Assembly (NCBI GenBank): GCA_900555045.1
Contig: USJW01000070.1
Coordinates: 1-25,278 of the forward strand
DNA: 25,278 nucleotides
Direction: 5' to 3'
Source: an uncultured Clostridium sp.
GTDB taxonomy: Bacteria > Bacillota > Clostridia > Lachnospirales > Lachnospiraceae
Part shown: one piece after another, positions 22,887 to 25,278 of the stretch
Numbering within the stretch: position 1 is the first letter of the stretch
How the letters are laid out: the number at the start of each line of letters is the position of its first letter
Program-made: the position numbers and the translations under genes
Notes under the pieces: generated by a model
Databases searched by the model: none
Seen by the model: only the letters and a program-made list of their open reading frames with translations
Told to the model about the DNA's origin: nothing

Positions 22887-22931
22887 CCACTAGCGTCGCC
22901 TAACAAAATTAATGCGAAGGGAGACATAAGT

Positions 22932-23744
22932 ATGTACACAGCATTAACAATCGCTGGAAGCGATTCCAGCGGAGGCGCCGGCATCCAGGCAGATATCAAG
23001 ACCATGACCGCTCACGGGGTATATGCCATGAGCGCGATCACGGCACTGACTGCGCAGAATACGACCGGCGTAACAGGAATTATGGAGGTGACTCCAGAAT
23101 TTTTAAAGGAACAGTTGGATGATATTTTCACGGATATCTTCCCGGATGCAGTAAAACTTGGAATGGTTTCTTCCAGCGGCCTGATCCGCGTGATCGCGGA
23201 CCGGCTCGTGCACTACAGGGTAAGGAATATCGTGGTGGACCCGGTGATGGTGGCCACCAGCGGCGCGCGGCTGATCAGCGAGGAGGCGGTGAGCACCCTT
23301 AAGGAGTGTCTGCTGCCCATCGCGTCGGTGCTCACGCCCAACATCCCGGAGACGGAGGTCCTCTCGGGCATGGCGGTGAACAGCCAGGAGGATATGGAGC
23401 GGGCGGCGCGCATGATCGGCGACACATACGGCTGCGCCGTGCTTGTGAAGGGCGGACATCAGCGAAATGACGCCAACGACCTGCTCTACGACGGGAAAGG
23501 CTGCCGGTGGTTTTACGGGAAGCGAATCGACAACCCAAATACCCACGGCACCGGCTGCACGCTCTCCAGCGCCATCGCCTCCAACCTGGCGAAGGGCTGC
23601 GATATGGAGACGGCGGTGGAGCGGGCCAAGATCTACCTGTCCGGGGCATTGGCGGCCATGCTGGACCTCGGCAAGGGCAGCGGGCCCATGAACCACGCCT
23701 TCGCCATCCGCGGCGAGTATTTGGGAGGGCTGGACAATGAGTAA
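22932..23744 (+). CDS. thiD: Bifunctional hydroxymethylpyrimidine/phosphomethylpyrimidine kinase
   Basis: ThiD phosphorylates HMP and then HMP phosphate to give the pyrophosphate used by ThiE. The 270-residue ribokinase-fold protein has TIAGSDSSGGAGIQADIKTM, VDPVMVATSG, LTPNIPE, LVKGGHQ and the anion-hole NTHGTGCTLSSAIAS with its catalytic Asp-equivalent region. ATG 22932 follows AAGGGAG with 8-nt spacing; the frame open upstream lacks a site. The first ~120 bases are more A/T-rich than the rest of the gene and the neighbouring thiE. It overlaps cytX by 8 bp. Confidence 0.96.
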   Translation: MYTALTIAGSDSSGGAGIQADIKTMTAHGVYAMSAITALTAQNTTGVTGIMEVTPEFLKEQLDDIFTDIFPDAVKLGMVSSSGLIRVIADRLVHYRVRNIVVDPVMVATSGARLISEEAVSTLKECLLPIASVLTPNIPETEVLSGMAVNSQEDMERAARMIGDTYGCAVLVKGGHQRNDANDLLYDGKGCRWFYGKRIDNPNTHGTGCTLSSAIASNLAKGCDMETAVERAKIYLSGALAAMLDLGKGSGPMNHAFAIRGEYLGGLDNE

Positions 23745-24939
23745 AAAGGGCAGCGGGACCACCGTATTTGGCAACAGTTTAATCTGGTTCGGCGCCGGGG
23801 TCTCCATCGCGGAGATCCTGACCGGAACCTACTTAGCGCCCCTGGGAATGGCAAAGGGCATGGCAGCGATTCTCCTGGGCCATGTGATCGGCTGCGGTCT
23901 GCTGTTTTTGGCCGGGCTGATCGGCGGCTATGCCCGGCGCAGCGCTATGGAGACGGTGAAGATGAGCTTCGGCGAGCGCGGAAGCCTGCTGTTCTCCACG
24001 CTCAACGTGCTGCAGCTCCTGGGGTGGACGGCCATCATGATCTACGACGGGGCGCTGGCCGCGGGCGGCATCGCAAACCCCGGCCACTGGGTGTGGTGCC
24101 TGGTGATCGGAGGGCTGATCCTGGTTTGGATCGCCATCGGAATCCGCAACCTGGGCAAGATCAACACCGTGGCCATGGCCGCGCTGTTCGTGCTGACGCT
24201 GATTTTGAGCGCGGTGATCTTTAAGGGTGGAATCCCCGCTGTAGCGGAAGCTGCGCCCGGGGAGGCGATGAGCTTTGGGGCCGCGGTGGAGCTGTCTGTG
24301 GCGATGCCCCTGTCCTGGCTGCCCTTAATCAGCGACTATACCCGGGAGGCTGAGCGGCCCTTCGCGGCCACGGCGGCCAGCGCAGGGGTTTACGGCGTGG
24401 TCAGCTGCTTCATGTACGCCATCGGCATGGGCGCCGCCATCTGCACCGGCGGCTCCGACATCGCCCAGATCATGGTGAAGGCCGGCCTGGGGACGGCGGG
24501 ACTTTTGATCATCATCCTGTCCACCGTGACCACCACCTTCCTGGACGCCTTCTCTGCCGGGGTCTCCAGCGTGTCCATCTCCGCGAAGATCAAGGAGAAG
24601 TGGGCGGCTGTGCTGGTGACGGTGATCGGCACGGTGGGGGCGATCGTGTACCCCATGGACAATATCACGGACTTTCTGTATCTGATCGGCTCCGTGTTCG
24701 CGCCCATGATCGCGATCCAGATCGCGGACTTCTTCCTGCTGAAACGGGATCACAGCGGCCGGAGCATGAACACCGCCAACATGGTGATCTGGCTTCTGGG
24801 CTTTCTGGCCTACCGCGGCCTGATGCAAATGGACACGCCGGTGGGAAGCACGCTGCCGGACATGGCGGTCACCGTGGCGCTGTGCCTGGGCTGCCATGCA
24901 CTGGCAGGGCGGAAGAGAGCAGTGGAGGTGGAGGCTTAG
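23737..24939 (+). CDS. cytX: Putative hydroxymethylpyrimidine transporter CytX
   Basis: A 400-residue transporter of the NCS1 (cytosine/purine permease) family with about twelve membrane helices. The start FGNSLIWFGAGVSIAEILTGTYLAPLG and the PLSWLPLISDYTREA segment are characteristic of CytX proteins. These are found under TPP riboswitches and are thought to import HMP. Position after thiD in a riboswitch-controlled salvage operon supports that role. It is the last gene of the operon; the region behind it holds a tandem hairpin array but no classical T-run terminator. Confidence 0.92.
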   Translation: MSKKGSGTTVFGNSLIWFGAGVSIAEILTGTYLAPLGMAKGMAAILLGHVIGCGLLFLAGLIGGYARRSAMETVKMSFGERGSLLFSTLNVLQLLGWTAIMIYDGALAAGGIANPGHWVWCLVIGGLILVWIAIGIRNLGKINTVAMAALFVLTLILSAVIFKGGIPAVAEAAPGEAMSFGAAVELSVAMPLSWLPLISDYTREAERPFAATAASAGVYGVVSCFMYAIGMGAAICTGGSDIAQIMVKAGLGTAGLLIIILSTVTTTFLDAFSAGVSSVSISAKIKEKWAAVLVTVIGTVGAIVYPMDNITDFLYLIGSVFAPMIAIQIADFFLLKRDHSGRSMNTANMVIWLLGFLAYRGLMQMDTPVGSTLPDMAVTVALCLGCHALAGRKRAVEVEA

Positions 24940-24981
24940 GTGTAGGTTTCATTATTGGGAGGAAGAGAGGGGACGGGGGGG

Positions 24982-25250
24982 AGACTTTGCCGGGGGCCAG
25001 ACTTTGCTGGGTCCTCAGACTTTGCCGAGGGCCAGACTTTGCTGGGGCCTCAGACTTTGCCGGGGGCCCCAGACTTTGCTGGGGTTCCGAACTTTGCGGA
25101 GTCCCACACTTTGCCGGGGCCCCAGACTTTGCCGAGGCTCCAGACTTTGCGGAGTCCTAGACTTTACCAGGGTTCCAGACTTTGCCGGGGCTCCAGACCT
25201 TTGCTGGGGCTCCAGATTTTGCTGGGTCCTCAGACTTTTCCCGAGTCCCC
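24982..25250. repeat. Fifteen tandem ~18-bp units forming hairpins with a constant loop
   Basis: Units of 17-19 bp start AGACTTTGC (variants GAACTTTGC, ACACTTTGC, AGACTTTAC, AGATTTTGC, AGACCTTTGC) at 24982, 24999, 25017, 25034, 25052, 25071, 25089, 25106, 25124, 25142, 25159, 25177, 25195, 25214 and 25232. The ACTTTG core is constant, the flanking GC arms differ from unit to unit but usually pair across it: CCCCAG/CTGGGG (25067-25084), GGTCCTC/GAGGGCC (25010-25033), TCCG/CGGA around 25089, GGCTCC/GGAGTC around 25142, GGAGTCCT/AGGGTTCC around 25159. Unit 1 does not fold this way and unit 9 only with a mismatch. Long reading frames through it are a by-product of the ~18-bp period. Confidence 0.85.
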
Positions 25251-25278
25251 ACAAAAAAGCGGGGCGGGTTCGGAGTAC

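Noticed and set aside
24600..25160. Plus-strand frame continuing through the tandem array with repeated PDFAGA text.
   Set aside because: It is out of frame with cytX over its first half and the repetition follows from the ~18-bp unit length; minus-strand frames are open for the same reason.

Overview
The window looks like chromosomal DNA from a low-to-mid GC Firmicute of the Clostridia, most likely Lachnospiraceae (clostridial cluster XIVa). The main grounds are an 874-residue pyruvate, phosphate dikinase whose length and active-site numbering (His455, Cys831) match the well-studied Clostridium symbiosum enzyme, strong AGGAGG-type ribosome binding sites, consensus TTGACA/TATAAT promoters, and a clostridial TPP-riboswitch salvage operon. 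ppdK is visibly richer in A/T at third codon positions than the later genes. The species call is inference.

Layout. 1-2776: promoter and ppdK. 2800-3065: a compact locus with a 26-codon hydrophobic peptide gene on the minus strand facing a ~70-nt convergent RNA on the plus strand, sharing one bidirectional terminator and carrying matching direct repeats; this is a candidate type I toxin-antitoxin system of par/Fst style. 3106-8643: a PrpR-N/degenerate AAA+/Fis regulator (minus) divergent from a LarA-family nickel racemase and a membrane-fused alpha/beta hydrolase. 8641-9365: an unusual cytosine-depleted, purine-rich tract, a five-repeat CRISPR array with no cas genes in the window, and a terminator just behind the array. 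9412-13707: one transcription unit encoding a YkgJ-type cysteine-cluster protein, a solute-binding lipoprotein and a membrane diguanylate cyclase. 13725-20407: an operator-like dyad pair and leader, a ~1036-residue polytopic membrane protein, a DesK/NarL-type two-component system with its own consensus promoter, and an EamA exporter. 20454-24939: a TPP-riboswitch-controlled thiamin salvage operon, thiM-thiE-HAD phosphatase-thiD-cytX. 24982-25250: fifteen tandem ~18-bp units that fold as hairpins with a constant loop and covarying arms.

How the parts work together. The thiamin operon imports hydroxymethylpyrimidine (CytX), phosphorylates it (ThiD), phosphorylates the thiazole (ThiM) and joins them (ThiE); the HAD enzyme may process a phosphorylated intermediate. 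The solute-binding protein and diguanylate cyclase overlap and have no permease beside them, which suggests ligand sensing feeding c-di-GMP rather than transport. The racemase and hydrolase likely handle an alpha-hydroxy acid or its ester under control of the divergent regulator. The least explained parts are the small toxin-like locus, the C-depleted tract before the CRISPR array, and the terminal covarying hairpin array.
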